Source of the DNA: JAPLMW01 sp964619675
Lineage (GTDB): Bacteria; Planctomycetota; Phycisphaerae; Sedimentisphaerales; UBA12454
Length of the DNA: 64,000 nucleotides
Direction of reading: 5' to 3'
NCBI GenBank assembly: GCA_964619675.1
Contig: CAZUEO010000005.1
Coordinates: forward strand, 1-64,000
In this document: in pieces, positions 16,925 to 26,113 of the stretch
Layout: the number at the start of each line of letters is the position of its first letter
Numbering within the stretch: position 1 is the first letter of the stretch
The notes under the pieces: generated by a model
Told to the model about the DNA's origin: nothing
The model's database searches: none
The model's input: the letters and a program-made list of their open reading frames with translations, nothing else
Translations under genes and position numbers: made by a program

Positions 16925-17531
16925 AGCAATAAGGCATTATGTTCAGCAGAGCTGGCTGCTGCTTGTCTCGGCCTTTGTTTTTGGTCTGCTGCTTGCGCTG
17001 GCCAATACCGCGTGGTCGCCGAGAGTCCAGCAAAATAAAAAGGATAAGCTCAACGGACTTATGAAATCTCTCATAACCGATGCGAACAGGTTCGAGATTG
17101 TCTGTGAAGATGTGCAGGTGGATATTGGCAGGGGCAAAATCGTAAAGACGGATGTCTATAAAGCCGTTGGCGCTGACGGCAATGATGCGGGCTTCTGTTT
17201 CAGGGCGGAAGGGATGGGTTTTGCCGACAAGATTGAGCTTGTCATCGGTGTCGATGCGGCATTTGAAAGAATAGCAGGTTACAGCGTTCTTGCCAGCAAC
17301 GAGACCCCCGGCTTCGGTGACCGGATTAAGGGGGATTATTTCCGCAGGCAGTTTGCGGGCGCGCCGGTAATGAAACTTGGTTTATCAAAGAGCGGAGACG
17401 CCTGCAAAATTGATAATGAAGTTATAGCTATCAGTGGTGCGACGGTATCCAGCACCGCTGTCGTCAATGTTTTTAACAATTATCTTGAGCAGGTAAAAGA
17501 GCGGCTTAAACAGAAAGGACTTGTCAGGTAA
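16917..17531 (+). CDS. rnfG: Rnf complex subunit G (covalent FMN)
   Basis: Single-pass membrane subunit with an external FMN-binding domain. 204 aa: one N-terminal transmembrane helix (about residues 11-29), then the domain with NETPGFGDRIKGDYFRRQF and the flavin attachment motif S-G-A-T-V-S-S, with Thr at about position 176 as the phosphoester-linked residue. GCAGGAGGC is the ribosome site, inside the end of rnfD. The stop overlaps the rnfE start (TAATG). Confidence 0.95.
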   Translation: MFKAIRHYVQQSWLLLVSAFVFGLLLALANTAWSPRVQQNKKDKLNGLMKSLITDANRFEIVCEDVQVDIGRGKIVKTDVYKAVGADGNDAGFCFRAEGMGFADKIELVIGVDAAFERIAGYSVLASNETPGFGDRIKGDYFRRQFAGAPVMKLGLSKSGDACKIDNEVIAISGATVSSTAVVNVFNNYLEQVKERLKQKGLVR

Positions 17532-18142
17532 TGGCAGACAGGACAATGACGGCTTTGGATGCGGTGAAGGGCGGTTTGTGGACCGAGCTGCCGGTTCTGC
17601 GTCTGCTTCTCGGCATGTGTCCTACGCTTGCTGTTACGACTGCGGTAAAGCCTGCCCTGACTATGGGACTGAGCGTTTTGTTTGTTCTTTTCTGCAGTAA
17701 TATCGTCGTTAGTTTTATGCGGAAGCTTCTAAAGCCGCATCTGAGAATCCTGATGTTTACGCTGACGATTGCGACGTTTGTTACGATTGCGGATTTGTTT
17801 TTGCGGGCCTTTGTTCCGCGGATGAGTGAAATGCTCGGCCCTTACGTTCCGCTGATTATCGTCAACTGCATAATTATCGCCCGAGCCGAGGCCTGCGCAA
17901 GCAAAAACGGCATTTTCGTAAGCGCCGTCGATGCGATAAGCATGGGCATAGGTTTCACTGTCGTGCTTTGCATTCTCGCTGCCGTTCGGGAAATGCTGGC
18001 CGTGGGAACTGTTTGGGATATTCCCGTTTTATGGAAAGGTTTTGTGCCCTGGGCGGCGATGAGAATGCCCGTCGGGGCGTTTATTACGCTGGGGCTTATG
18101 ATAGGACTTGTTAATTTTATGACGAAAACTAAGGCAAATTAA
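17531..18142 (+). CDS. rnfE: Rnf complex subunit E
   Basis: Six-helix membrane subunit homologous to NqrD; with RnfA it forms the core ion and electron path with an intramembrane Fe-S centre. 203 aa. Seen: RLLLGMCPTLAVTTAVKPALTMG and PYVPLIIVNCIIIARAEACASKNG, which include the conserved Cys residues of the two half-channels. Overlaps rnfG by one base. Confidence 0.95.
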   Translation: MADRTMTALDAVKGGLWTELPVLRLLLGMCPTLAVTTAVKPALTMGLSVLFVLFCSNIVVSFMRKLLKPHLRILMFTLTIATFVTIADLFLRAFVPRMSEMLGPYVPLIIVNCIIIARAEACASKNGIFVSAVDAISMGIGFTVVLCILAAVREMLAVGTVWDIPVLWKGFVPWAAMRMPVGAFITLGLMIGLVNFMTKTKAN

Positions 18143-18169
18143 GAATTAAAAATCCTGAAGGATTCTGCA

Positions 18170-18760
18170 ATGGATACTTTTTATGTTTTATTAATGGCGT
18201 TTGTTTCGATTGTTGTGGTCAACAATCTTGTCTTTTCAAAATTTCTCGGCATCTGTCCTTATCTGGGCGTCTCCGGCAGGATAGATATGGCTTTCGGTAT
18301 GGGCATGGCGGTAACGTTTGTTATCACCCTTGCGGGCATTATGACATGGCTTATCGACCATATGATACTGATGCCTTACGGGCTGGAGATTACCCGGTAT
18401 GTTTGTTTCATACTCGTAATAGCCGGCGCCGTGCAGCTTGTCGAGATGTACCTGCGGAAATTTTTCCCGCCGTTGTATGAAAGCTTCGGCATATTTCTGC
18501 CGCTAATCACCACCAACTGCGCTATTTTAGGGCTTTGCCTGTTTCTTTATGTTTGGGGCATTGATAATTTTGTTCAGGCCGCGGTGCTGAGCTTCGGCGC
18601 GGGAATTGGTTTTACGCTGGCGATATGCATAATGGCCGGCATCAGGGAGCAACTGAGATTTGCCGATGTGCCCAAATGTCTTGACGGGCCCCCGATTACT
18701 CTGATAACTGCCGGCCTGCTGGCGCTGGCGTTTATGGGCTTTGCAGGAATGATTAAATGA
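18170..18760 (+). CDS. rnfA: Rnf complex subunit A
   Basis: Six-helix membrane subunit paralogous to RnfE and homologous to NqrE. 196 aa. Seen: NNLVFSKFLGICPYLGVSGR, LPLITTNCAILGLCLF and AGIREQLRFADVPKCLDGPP, containing the paired Cys motifs for the intramembrane cluster. GAAGGATTC precedes the ATG. It overlaps rnfB by 4 nt (ATGA). Confidence 0.95.
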   Translation: MDTFYVLLMAFVSIVVVNNLVFSKFLGICPYLGVSGRIDMAFGMGMAVTFVITLAGIMTWLIDHMILMPYGLEITRYVCFILVIAGAVQLVEMYLRKFFPPLYESFGIFLPLITTNCAILGLCLFLYVWGIDNFVQAAVLSFGAGIGFTLAICIMAGIREQLRFADVPKCLDGPPITLITAGLLALAFMGFAGMIK

Positions 18761-19644
18761 TTTTAGCCGATATAATTTCACTTTGGAATTCTTCCTGGCC
18801 GGCAGGATTGATAATGCTGGTTTTGGGAGCGGGTTTCTCCATAGCACTTTTGATTGCCAGCAGGAAGCTGAAGGTCCAGATAGACCCGAGAATTGAGCGT
18901 ATATATGGGGTTTTGCCGCGGATAGACTGCGGCGCGTGCGGTTTTGCAGGCTGTGCATCTTATGCCAAAGCTGTTGCTGCCGACCCGCTGCTTATCGGCA
19001 AGTGTGCACCAGGCGGCAGTAGCTGTTCGGAAAAGATAGCGGAGATTCTCAGCCTGGCGGTCAGCGGCTCAAAGGTGCCTGTAAGGCCGATTGTTCATTG
19101 TCGTGCTCATACCGGCGACAGGACTTATCTGGCAAAGTACGGCGGCATACCAACCTGCACGAGCGCAAATGCACTTGCCAATGTGCAGGCCTGCAAGTTT
19201 GGCTGCCTTGGTTTTGGCGACTGCAAGGCGGCGTGTAAATTCGGCGCAATCGACATTATTGATGGTCTTGCAACAATTAATTATGAAAAATGCACGGGCT
19301 GCACCGCCTGTTCGAAGGCCTGTCCCAGAGGACTTATCGAAATGGTGCCGTTCAGTTATGAGGCGATGATGACGGTTGCCTGTCGGAGCCGTGAAAACGC
19401 GAAGGATACCAAGGCTTTTTGTAAAGTCGGCTGTATCGCCTGCAGATTGTGCACAAAACAAAACGATGCCTTCAAAGTGACGGACAATCTTGCGAAGCTG
19501 GATTATGCAAAATATCAACAGGGTTCATCTTTTGAAACGGCGATGTTCAGGTGTCCTACCGGTGTTATTGTGTATCGCGGCAGAGGGGCGCCGCCTGACA
19601 GAGCCCCCACAGAAATATCGCAGCCTGCGGCACAAAAGACTTAA
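18757..19644 (+). CDS. rnfB: Rnf complex subunit B (ferredoxin-accepting)
   Basis: Electron entry subunit that accepts electrons from reduced ferredoxin. 295 aa: an N-terminal transmembrane helix (about 15-33), a Fe-S domain with C-G-A-C-G-F-A-G-C at about 53-61, and ferredoxin-like repeats including C-K-F-G-C-L-G-F-G-D-C-x3-C and C-T-G-C-T-A-C-x3-C-P, then C-K-V-G-C-I-A-C-x2-C. The tail is short and lacks the long Ala-rich extension of enterobacterial RnfB. It ends the operon; the convergent isochorismatase-fold gene ends 15 bp further on. Confidence 0.95.
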   Translation: MILADIISLWNSSWPAGLIMLVLGAGFSIALLIASRKLKVQIDPRIERIYGVLPRIDCGACGFAGCASYAKAVAADPLLIGKCAPGGSSCSEKIAEILSLAVSGSKVPVRPIVHCRAHTGDRTYLAKYGGIPTCTSANALANVQACKFGCLGFGDCKAACKFGAIDIIDGLATINYEKCTGCTACSKACPRGLIEMVPFSYEAMMTVACRSRENAKDTKAFCKVGCIACRLCTKQNDAFKVTDNLAKLDYAKYQQGSSFETAMFRCPTGVIVYRGRGAPPDRAPTEISQPAAQKT

Positions 19645-19659
19645 ATTCAAAGCGGATGG

Positions 19660-20469
19660 TTATGCACCGACGTGAGCCTTGAGATGGTGCTGTTTTTCAT
19701 TGATTTTGCAGAGTTTGCACTTGCAGATGCCGACGCTTTTAAGATGGCTCGAACCTGTATAGTCCCGCGTTTCAACGAGAGAAGCGCCCTTTGCCTTCAT
19801 TTTTCGGAAAGCGACGTCGGCCTTTCGCCTGTTGTGTGTGCCGACCGCGTCGGCGAAAATGGTTACCTTTTTGCCTCTCTGCAGAAGTCCCAGAACGGTT
19901 GCTGCCACGGCGCCTTCGGCCATGGCGCCGATAACGATAAATTCATCGGCTTTCAGCTCCGACAGGAATCTTTCGGCGCGAGGCTCGTCAAATGGGTCAT
20001 TACATCTTTTTTGCAGAATTATCTGGTCGTAATATACGAATATATCTCTTTGCAGGTCGGTGCAGCCATCGGCTGCGAGCACTACTCTCCTGTTGCGAAG
20101 CGTATATGATATTTTTCGCTGGCCGTTGGTGCCGATGACGCAGAACTCGTCGCCGTTTTTACCGGCTTTGCACAGATTGGTTGAGACCACCCTGAGGTTT
20201 TTGGCTCTCGCCCAGGCCATAGCTCTTCTTATGTTCATAAGCACTCTGCGATGATTTCTGATGCAGGCAGTGCCGCTGGCTATGAAAAAGTCCTTTTGTG
20301 TGTCAACATCTATCAAAACACGCCTTCGTCTTATTGTTATGGGCCTTATCATTTTCCCTGTTCCTAACCCCAAAAGCAGCTTTTTAGTTTCTACGCTATA
20401 CGGTTCAAGAGGTTTCTCAAAATCTGTATCGAAATTTACCAGACTTGACTTGAGATTGTTTTGGGGCAC
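19660..20469 (-). CDS. Isochorismatase-fold protein lacking the catalytic cysteine
   Basis: 269-residue member of the isochorismatase/nicotinamidase (cysteine hydrolase) superfamily. The core is clear: V-L-I-D-V-D-T-Q-K-D-F-F at 51-62 with the catalytic-type Asp56, and Lys154 in IILQKRCNDPF. At the nucleophile position the usual G-x-A-T-D-x-C-V-x-A-T reads G-A-M-A-E-G-A-V-A-A-T, with Ala187 in place of Cys. It is therefore probably a non-hydrolytic pseudoenzyme, or uses other chemistry. A basic N-terminal extension (about 45 residues) and a C-terminal Cys cluster (C-K-C-K-L-C-K) followed by a His-rich tail are extra. It is divergent from trmB with only 34 bp between starts. Confidence 0.75.
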   Translation of the reverse strand: MPQNNLKSSLVNFDTDFEKPLEPYSVETKKLLLGLGTGKMIRPITIRRRRVLIDVDTQKDFFIASGTACIRNHRRVLMNIRRAMAWARAKNLRVVSTNLCKAGKNGDEFCVIGTNGQRKISYTLRNRRVVLAADGCTDLQRDIFVYYDQIILQKRCNDPFDEPRAERFLSELKADEFIVIGAMAEGAVAATVLGLLQRGKKVTIFADAVGTHNRRKADVAFRKMKAKGASLVETRDYTGSSHLKSVGICKCKLCKINEKQHHLKAHVGA

Positions 20470-20503
20470 AATAAGGCAGGCAGGAATAAAAAGGCTTTTT
20501 ATA

Positions 20504-21136
20504 ATGGCAAAAAGGCAGTTGAAAGAGTATCCGGGTGTTGCATTGCGGCCTGAGGATATCGACGGGAAAGTGAGTTTTTCTGACGTTTTCGGACGTAATA
20601 ATCCGGTACATATTGAGATAGGCTCGGGCAGAGGTACTTTCCTGGTGAATCAGGCAAAAGTATTTGAGAAGATAGATTTTCTCGGCATTGAGTGGGCAAG
20701 CAAATATTATAAATATGCGGTGGACAGAATTGGCAGACAGAGGATAGGAAATGTGCGGATAATACGCACCGAGGCGGCATCTTTTATCGCTAACTCAATA
20801 AACAGCAGCACTGTCGAATGTTTTCATATCTATTTTCCCGACCCCTGGCCGAAGAAACGGCATCATAAAAGGCGTTTTATCTGCGCAGAAAATGTCGCAC
20901 AAATGACTCGCTGTCTCAAGAAAGGCGGCCTGATTAATATCACGACGGACTATGCTGAGTATTTTGAGCAGATGCAGAATGTTTTTGAAGGATTTGCGGA
21001 AAAATTAAAGCCCATCAAATTTGTCAGGCCTGCCGGTGCTGAAGGCGATGAACTTGTCGGCACAAACTACGAAAGAAAGTATCTTAAAGAGAAAAGGAAT
21101 ATTTTTACACTCGCGTTTAGGAAACTGTCCAAATGA
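20504..21136 (+). CDS. trmB: tRNA (guanine-N7-)-methyltransferase
   Basis: SAM-dependent enzyme making m7G46 in tRNA. From the ATG at 20504, 210 residues: EIGSGRGTFLVNQA (SAM site), DFLGIEWASKYYKYAVDR, and the family signature FPDPWPKKRHHKRR, then a GLINITTDYAEYFEQM block and a C-terminal GTNYERKYLKEKRNIF. The frame stays open upstream to 20261, but that part is antisense to the divergent gene and not conserved-looking. It overlaps rimO by 4 nt (ATGA). Confidence 0.93.
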   Translation: MAKRQLKEYPGVALRPEDIDGKVSFSDVFGRNNPVHIEIGSGRGTFLVNQAKVFEKIDFLGIEWASKYYKYAVDRIGRQRIGNVRIIRTEAASFIANSINSSTVECFHIYFPDPWPKKRHHKRRFICAENVAQMTRCLKKGGLINITTDYAEYFEQMQNVFEGFAEKLKPIKFVRPAGAEGDELVGTNYERKYLKEKRNIFTLAFRKLSK

Positions 21137-22476
21137 ACAACCAAAAGACGCTGACGGTGGGTTTTGTTGCATTAGGCTGTCCGAAAAATGTTGTCGATTC
21201 GGAACGAATGCTTGCGCTGATTGCTCAGGCAGGTTTTGTAATTGACTATGACGCCGACAACGCCGATGTTGTGGTAATTAATACCTGTGGATTTATAAAA
21301 CCTGCAATTGACGAGGCGGCAGAGGCGATAAACCGCGCCCTTGGGCGCAAGCGCAAGGGGAAAATAAAAAAAATCGTCATTGCAGGATGCCTGCCGGAGA
21401 GAATGAAGGAAACATTTCTGAAAAGATTCCCCGATGTCGATGCTGTCGTATGCTTGGGACAAAGAGATAATATAGCGGGCATAATTGAAAATCTTTTCAG
21501 TCGGTCCGGCGCAAAATTTTATGACAGTCCCGCCGACTGGACGCATAAAGTGCAAAAAGATGCCGACAGACTCCTGATAAATCCTTCACACTGGGCGTAT
21601 CTTCGAATAAGTGAAGGCTGCGATGTGAATTGTTCCTTCTGCACAATCCCGGCAATAAAGGGCCCCTTCAGAAGCAAGCCGCTGGAGGATATTATCGCAG
21701 AGGCCAATCAGCTTGCCGATGCAGGTGCTCTCGAACTGTCGGTTATTGCTCAGGACACCGCAAACTACGGCAGGGACCTCGGCCAGAAAGATGGTTTGCT
21801 GAAAGTTATCGGCGAGCTTGAAAAAATCGAGAAGCTCAGGTGGCTGCGGCTTATGTATCTTAATCCTGCCGGCATTACAGATAGTCTCATTGAGACAATC
21901 GCACAAAGTAAAAAGGTTGTGCATTATGTTGATGTGCCGATACAGCATATCAGCGACCAGGTTTTAAGAAATATGCACAGGCCTGGCACAAGGCAGAAGA
22001 TTACAGAACTTATTGAAAAGCTGCATAAAAACATTCCTGATATTGTGCTGCGAACAACGGTGATTGTCGGTTTTCCCGGTGAGACTGAAGGGCAATTTGA
22101 AGAGCTTGTTGATTTTGTAAAGCAGATGCGTTTCGATGCGCTTGGTTGTTTTATCTTCTGGCCTGAAGAAGGCACAAAGGCGGCTCAGTTGGCTGGCCGG
22201 ATTCCGCATGACATCAGGGAGCAAAGAAGACGACAGCTTATGCTTGTCCAGCAGGAAATAGCCTTTGAGAAAAACAGGTCTCGCAAGGGTGAGGTTATTG
22301 ACTGCCTGGTTGATGAAAATCGTCCGGCAGGAGCGGCTGTAGGCAGGTTCTACGGGCAGGCGCCGCATATCGACAGCGTTTGCTTTATAGAGGGCTGTGA
22401 TGATAAGGCGGGCAATTTTGTAAAAGCAAAAATTACCAGCTTTAAAGAATATGACCTGCTTGCTAAAAGGTGTTGA
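21133..22476 (+). CDS. rimO: Ribosomal protein S12 methylthiotransferase
   Basis: Radical-SAM enzyme adding a methylthio group to an aspartate of ribosomal protein S12. 447 aa: N-terminal UPF0004 domain with ALGCPKNVVDSE and an NTCGFIKPAIDEA cluster site, the radical-SAM motif C-D-V-N-C-S-F-C at about 161-168, YLNPAGITDSLIE, DVPIQHISDQVLRNMHRPGT (typical of RimO rather than MiaB), and a C-terminal TRAM domain. A small insertion-like RALGRKRKGKIKK near residue 72 is encoded by an imperfect palindrome. Translationally coupled to trmB. Confidence 0.94.
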   Translation: MNNQKTLTVGFVALGCPKNVVDSERMLALIAQAGFVIDYDADNADVVVINTCGFIKPAIDEAAEAINRALGRKRKGKIKKIVIAGCLPERMKETFLKRFPDVDAVVCLGQRDNIAGIIENLFSRSGAKFYDSPADWTHKVQKDADRLLINPSHWAYLRISEGCDVNCSFCTIPAIKGPFRSKPLEDIIAEANQLADAGALELSVIAQDTANYGRDLGQKDGLLKVIGELEKIEKLRWLRLMYLNPAGITDSLIETIAQSKKVVHYVDVPIQHISDQVLRNMHRPGTRQKITELIEKLHKNIPDIVLRTTVIVGFPGETEGQFEELVDFVKQMRFDALGCFIFWPEEGTKAAQLAGRIPHDIREQRRRQLMLVQQEIAFEKNRSRKGEVIDCLVDENRPAGAAVGRFYGQAPHIDSVCFIEGCDDKAGNFVKAKITSFKEYDLLAKRC

Positions 22477-22508
22477 TTTTTCCTTCTACATTCTATATTC
22501 TACATTCT

Positions 22509-23123
22509 ATGGTAAGGCAGATACCGAACATCCTGACAGGCAGCAGATTAGTTCTGGCGGTGGTTTTTCTCGCGATGATTTTCTTCGAGCCGACACTGTC
22601 TGCCGACAGGGATATGTCTTTCCCGGGTTATCTTGACCTTGCGTTTGTAATTTTTGTCATCGCGGGCTTGACTGATATGTTTGACGGTCCGGTCGCCAGA
22701 AAATTAAATGTTGCAAGCAAATTCGGCAGGATGGTTGACCCGCTTGCGGATAAAATTCTCATCTGCGGCTCGTTTGTCGTGTTTGCTCTTATTGGTCAGC
22801 CAAGATTGTTTAACCTTTCCAGCGCCCGGCTCGCTGTAATTCAATGGGGCTTTGCAGGGATAATCATTGCAAGAGAAGCTTTTGTAACGGTCCTGCGGCA
22901 TTACAGCGAGGCGAAGGGAATAAAATTCCCCGCGACAGTTTCAGGTAAATTAAAAATGTTTGTCCAGGCCTTTGCTGTCGGTACGATAGTTGTAAAGATG
23001 GCTCACGTCCAGACCGCTCAGTGGGGATATTGGTTTACGACGGTTACTTACGGCATCACGATTTTAATTACCGTCATTAGCGGCTTTTTGAGCATAAGAA
23101 AGATAAAGCCGCCCCCGTTTTGA
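22509..23123 (+). CDS. pgsA: CDP-diacylglycerol-glycerol-3-phosphate 3-phosphatidyltransferase family protein
   Basis: CDP-alcohol phosphatidyltransferase, making phosphatidylglycerophosphate in the inner membrane. From the ATG at 22509, 204 aa with five to six transmembrane helices. The catalytic motif is complete: D-M-F-D-G-P-V-A-R-x8-G-x3-D-x3-D at about 56-78. IPNILTGSRLVLA at the start is typical. The frame can begin at 22470 inside rimO, but that leader is encoded by a TTCTACATTCTATATTCTA-type repeat, so the internal ATG is preferred. No clear Shine-Dalgarno. The exact alcohol substrate cannot be proven from the sequence. Confidence 0.85.
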   Translation: MVRQIPNILTGSRLVLAVVFLAMIFFEPTLSADRDMSFPGYLDLAFVIFVIAGLTDMFDGPVARKLNVASKFGRMVDPLADKILICGSFVVFALIGQPRLFNLSSARLAVIQWGFAGIIIAREAFVTVLRHYSEAKGIKFPATVSGKLKMFVQAFAVGTIVVKMAHVQTAQWGYWFTTVTYGITILITVISGFLSIRKIKPPPF

Positions 23124-23136
23124 GGCCGTTTAATCG

Positions 23137-23165
23137 TTGACAGTTTCTCGGCATATCCTTATACT
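23137..23165 (+). promoter_or_regulatory. Strong predicted promoter for ppdK
   Basis: TTGACA (23137-23142), 17 bp, TATACT (23160-23165): a full -35 consensus, ideal spacing and one mismatch in the -10. The leader is about 80 nt and contains AAGGAG before the ATG. Confidence 0.65.
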
Positions 23166-23250
23166 TATGCACCTCATTTTTGTTTTCAAATGGCGGTTTT
23201 TAATTTAACAGCCCGACGGCTTACTTATTTGTTTAAGGAGACTTACAGAG

Positions 23251-25971
23251 ATGGCTAAGATTGAGAAAATGGTTTACTTCTTTGGCGCAGGCAAGGCCGA
23301 AGGAAACGCAAAAATGAAGGAGCTCCTCGGCGGCAAGGGAGCAAACCTTGCCGAGATGGCAAGTCTCGGCGTGCCTGTACCTCCGGGCTTTACAATCACG
23401 ACAGAGGTATGCACTTATTTTTATCAGAATGAAAGAAAATACCCTGCTCAATTGAAGGTCGATGTTGAAAAAGCACTTGCCGGAGTTGAGCAGATAATGG
23501 ATAAAAAGTTCGGCGATGCCGCCAACCCGCTGCTGGTTTCCGTAAGAAGTGGTGCCAGAAGCAGTATGCCGGGAATGATGGAGACTGTTCTTAACGTCGG
23601 TCTTACTGAAAAAACTATCCCCGGTCTTGTCGCTCTTAGCGGCGATGAGAGATTTGTTTATGATGCGTATCGCAGATTGATGATGATGTACAGCGATGTC
23701 GTTATGGAAAAGGCGGCAGGGATAGAACCTGCCGACGATATGGGTATCCGCAAGCAGCTTGAAAGAGTAATGAACGAATTGAAGAAACAAAAAGGCTGCA
23801 AAAGCGATGTTGACCTGACCACAGAGGACCTAAAAAACCTGTGCGCCCAATTTAAGGTAAAAATTAAAGAAGTGCTTAAAAAGGAATTTCCTGATGACCC
23901 TATGAAGCAGCTCTGGGGCGGCATCGAAGCGGTCTTTGCATCGTGGGACGGCAAAAGGGCTATATCGTACAGGAAGATTGAAGGCATTCCCGATGACTGG
24001 GGCACCGCGGTAAACGTTCAGACAATGGTATTCGGCAATATGGGCCAGGATAGCGCTACGGGTGTGGCCTTTACGCGAAATCCAGGCAACGGTGAGAATA
24101 AATTTTACGGCGAATATCTTGTCAACGCACAGGGTGAAGATGTCGTGGCAGGTACAAGGACACCGGCGCCAATAAACGAATCCTCAAAAAGTGAGCATAA
24201 TAAAGACGAAGTTTCTCTCGAAAAGAAGATGCCCGCGGCTTACAAGGAGTTGTTCGCAATACAAGATAAGCTTGAAGAGCACTACCGCGATATGCTTGAT
24301 ATTGAATTTACTATTGAAAACAGCAAGCTGTTTATGCTGCAGTGCCGCGTCGGCAAACGCAACGGGCCGGCCGCGGTGCGGATGGCCGTCGATATGCTGA
24401 AAGAAAAACTCATCACAAACCAAATGGCTTGTTTACGTGTAACTCCCGCACAGATCGATGAGCTTTTGCATCCGATTATCGACCCTGTTGCGGAAAGACA
24501 GCACAAGGCTGTTGCAAAAGGTCTGCCTGCAGGTCCCGGCGGAGCGAAAGGACAAATCGTTTTCTCCGCACCCGATGCGGTCGCATGGGCAAAGCAGGGC
24601 AAAAAGGTTATTCTCGTCCGCGAAGAAACTAACCCGGAAGACGTTGAAGGTATGCGAGCCGCTCAGGCTATCTTGACTGCTCGTGGTGGAATGACAAGCC
24701 ATGCGGCACTGGTTGCAAGAGGCTGGGGCAGGTGCTGCATCGTCGGATGCGGCGTGCTGGAAGTCGAATATGCTAAAAAGCAGCTTCATGTTGACGGCAA
24801 GGTGCTTAAGGAAGGCGACTGGATTACGCTTAACGGCACAAAAGGGCTTGTTTATGAAGGTCAATTGCCGATGATAGATGCTTCACGGGAAAACAAAGAG
24901 CTCGATGACTTCTTGAAAATTTGTGATTCGGTAAGGAAACTCGGCATTCGCACCAATGCTGAAACGCCTGCCGATGCCGCAAAGGCAAGACAGTTCGGCG
25001 CAGAAGGTATAGGCTTATTCAGAACGGAGCATATGTTCTACGGCAAAGGTTCGGATGAAGCGTTGTTTTTGCTTCGCAAGATGATTATGAGCAATACCAA
25101 AGAAGAAAGGCAGAAAGCGATTGACCAGCTTTATCCGTTCGTCAAGAAGGATATAAAAGGCACACTTGAGGCGATGGACAATCTGCCGGTGGTAATAAGG
25201 CTGCTTGACCCGCCGCTGCATGAGTTTGTACCGCAGGACGCCCAAAAACGGGCAGGCCTTGCGAAAGAACTTAATATCAACGCCGATGAGTTCAATAAAC
25301 GTGCTGATTCACTGCACGAATCCAACCCGATGATGGGTCACCGCGGCGTAAGGCTGGGCATTACTTATCCCGAAGTAAGCAGGATGCAGATAAAGGCTGT
25401 TTTTGAAGCTGCCGCCGAACTGATTAAGGCAGGTAAAAATCCGTATCCTGAAATAATGATACCGGTTGTTTGTGATGTGAAGGAAATTGAATTCCAGCTA
25501 CAAATTGCCAAAGAAGTTTACGCCGAGGTCTGCAAAAAGACCGGCGTTAAAGAAATTCGTCATATGTTCGGTACAATGATTGAAATTCCTCGAGCGGCGC
25601 TTGTAGCCGGCCAAATTGCCGAAGTTGCCGAATTTTTCAGCTACGGCACAAACGACCTTACTCAAATGGGCTTTGGTTTTTCACGCGACGACATTGGCGG
25701 TTTTCTGCCGGATTACGTCAGCAAGGGCATTTTGCCGGGCGACCCGTTCCAGAGCATTGACCAGGTCGGCATCGGCGAATTAATTAAAATAGGTATCGAG
25801 CGCGGCAGGAAAGCCCGCAAAAATCTTGAGGTAGGCATCTGCGGCGAACACGGCGGCGACCCTGCAAGTATTGAATTTTGCCACAAAGTTGGTATGGATT
25901 ATGTGTCCTGCTCGCCTTTCAGAGTGCCGATTGCAAGGCTCGCAGCAGCCCAGGCGGCGGTTAAAAATTGA
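23251..25971 (+). CDS. ppdK: Pyruvate, phosphate dikinase
   Basis: Interconverts pyruvate + ATP + phosphate and PEP + AMP + PPi; in anaerobes it links PPi-dependent glycolysis and gluconeogenesis. 906 aa, three domains: an N-terminal ATP-grasp part (GGKGANLAEMASLGVPVPPG; SVRSGARSSMPGMMETVLN), the central phosphohistidine domain with G-G-M-T-S-H-A-A-L-V-A-R-G (catalytic His at about 488), and a C-terminal TIM barrel with LFRTEHMFYG, MGHRGVRLGI, FSYGTNDLTQMGFGFSRDD and GICGEHGGDPASIEFC. Its own promoter is strong. tRNA-His follows 30 bp after the stop. Confidence 0.97.
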   Translation: MAKIEKMVYFFGAGKAEGNAKMKELLGGKGANLAEMASLGVPVPPGFTITTEVCTYFYQNERKYPAQLKVDVEKALAGVEQIMDKKFGDAANPLLVSVRSGARSSMPGMMETVLNVGLTEKTIPGLVALSGDERFVYDAYRRLMMMYSDVVMEKAAGIEPADDMGIRKQLERVMNELKKQKGCKSDVDLTTEDLKNLCAQFKVKIKEVLKKEFPDDPMKQLWGGIEAVFASWDGKRAISYRKIEGIPDDWGTAVNVQTMVFGNMGQDSATGVAFTRNPGNGENKFYGEYLVNAQGEDVVAGTRTPAPINESSKSEHNKDEVSLEKKMPAAYKELFAIQDKLEEHYRDMLDIEFTIENSKLFMLQCRVGKRNGPAAVRMAVDMLKEKLITNQMACLRVTPAQIDELLHPIIDPVAERQHKAVAKGLPAGPGGAKGQIVFSAPDAVAWAKQGKKVILVREETNPEDVEGMRAAQAILTARGGMTSHAALVARGWGRCCIVGCGVLEVEYAKKQLHVDGKVLKEGDWITLNGTKGLVYEGQLPMIDASRENKELDDFLKICDSVRKLGIRTNAETPADAAKARQFGAEGIGLFRTEHMFYGKGSDEALFLLRKMIMSNTKEERQKAIDQLYPFVKKDIKGTLEAMDNLPVVIRLLDPPLHEFVPQDAQKRAGLAKELNINADEFNKRADSLHESNPMMGHRGVRLGITYPEVSRMQIKAVFEAAAELIKAGKNPYPEIMIPVVCDVKEIEFQLQIAKEVYAEVCKKTGVKEIRHMFGTMIEIPRAALVAGQIAEVAEFFSYGTNDLTQMGFGFSRDDIGGFLPDYVSKGILPGDPFQSIDQVGIGELIKIGIERGRKARKNLEVGICGEHGGDPASIEFCHKVGMDYVSCSPFRVPIARLAAAQAAVKN

Positions 25972-26001
25972 TTTGAGATTTCAAATTTGAAATTGGTTAA
26001 T

Positions 26002-26076
26002 GGTGGGAGTAGCTCAGTTGGTTAGAGCATCAGATTGTGGATCTGAGGGTCGCGGGTTCGATTCCCGTCTCTCACC
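26002..26076 (+). tRNA. tRNA-His (GTG)
   Basis: Full cloverleaf: acceptor GTGGGAG/CTCTCAC, D-arm AGCTCAGTTGGTTAGAGC, anticodon arm CAGATT-GTG-GATCTG, T-arm CGGGTTCGATTCCCG. The extra G at 26002 faces a C discriminator at 26076, the G-1:C73 pair diagnostic of tRNA-His. CCA is not encoded. Confidence 0.97.
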
Positions 26077-26082
26077 CGTAGA

Positions 26083-26108
26083 AAGGCGGCGGTTTAAACT
26101 GCCGCCTT
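26083..26108. terminator. Bidirectional terminator-like hairpin
   Basis: AAGGCGGCGGTTTAAACTGCCGCCTT pairs along its whole length with one mismatched position. It lies between tRNA-His (plus) and the end of dnaE (minus), so it can serve both. A short T-rich stretch follows on the plus side. Confidence 0.7.
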
Positions 26109-26113
26109 GTTTA

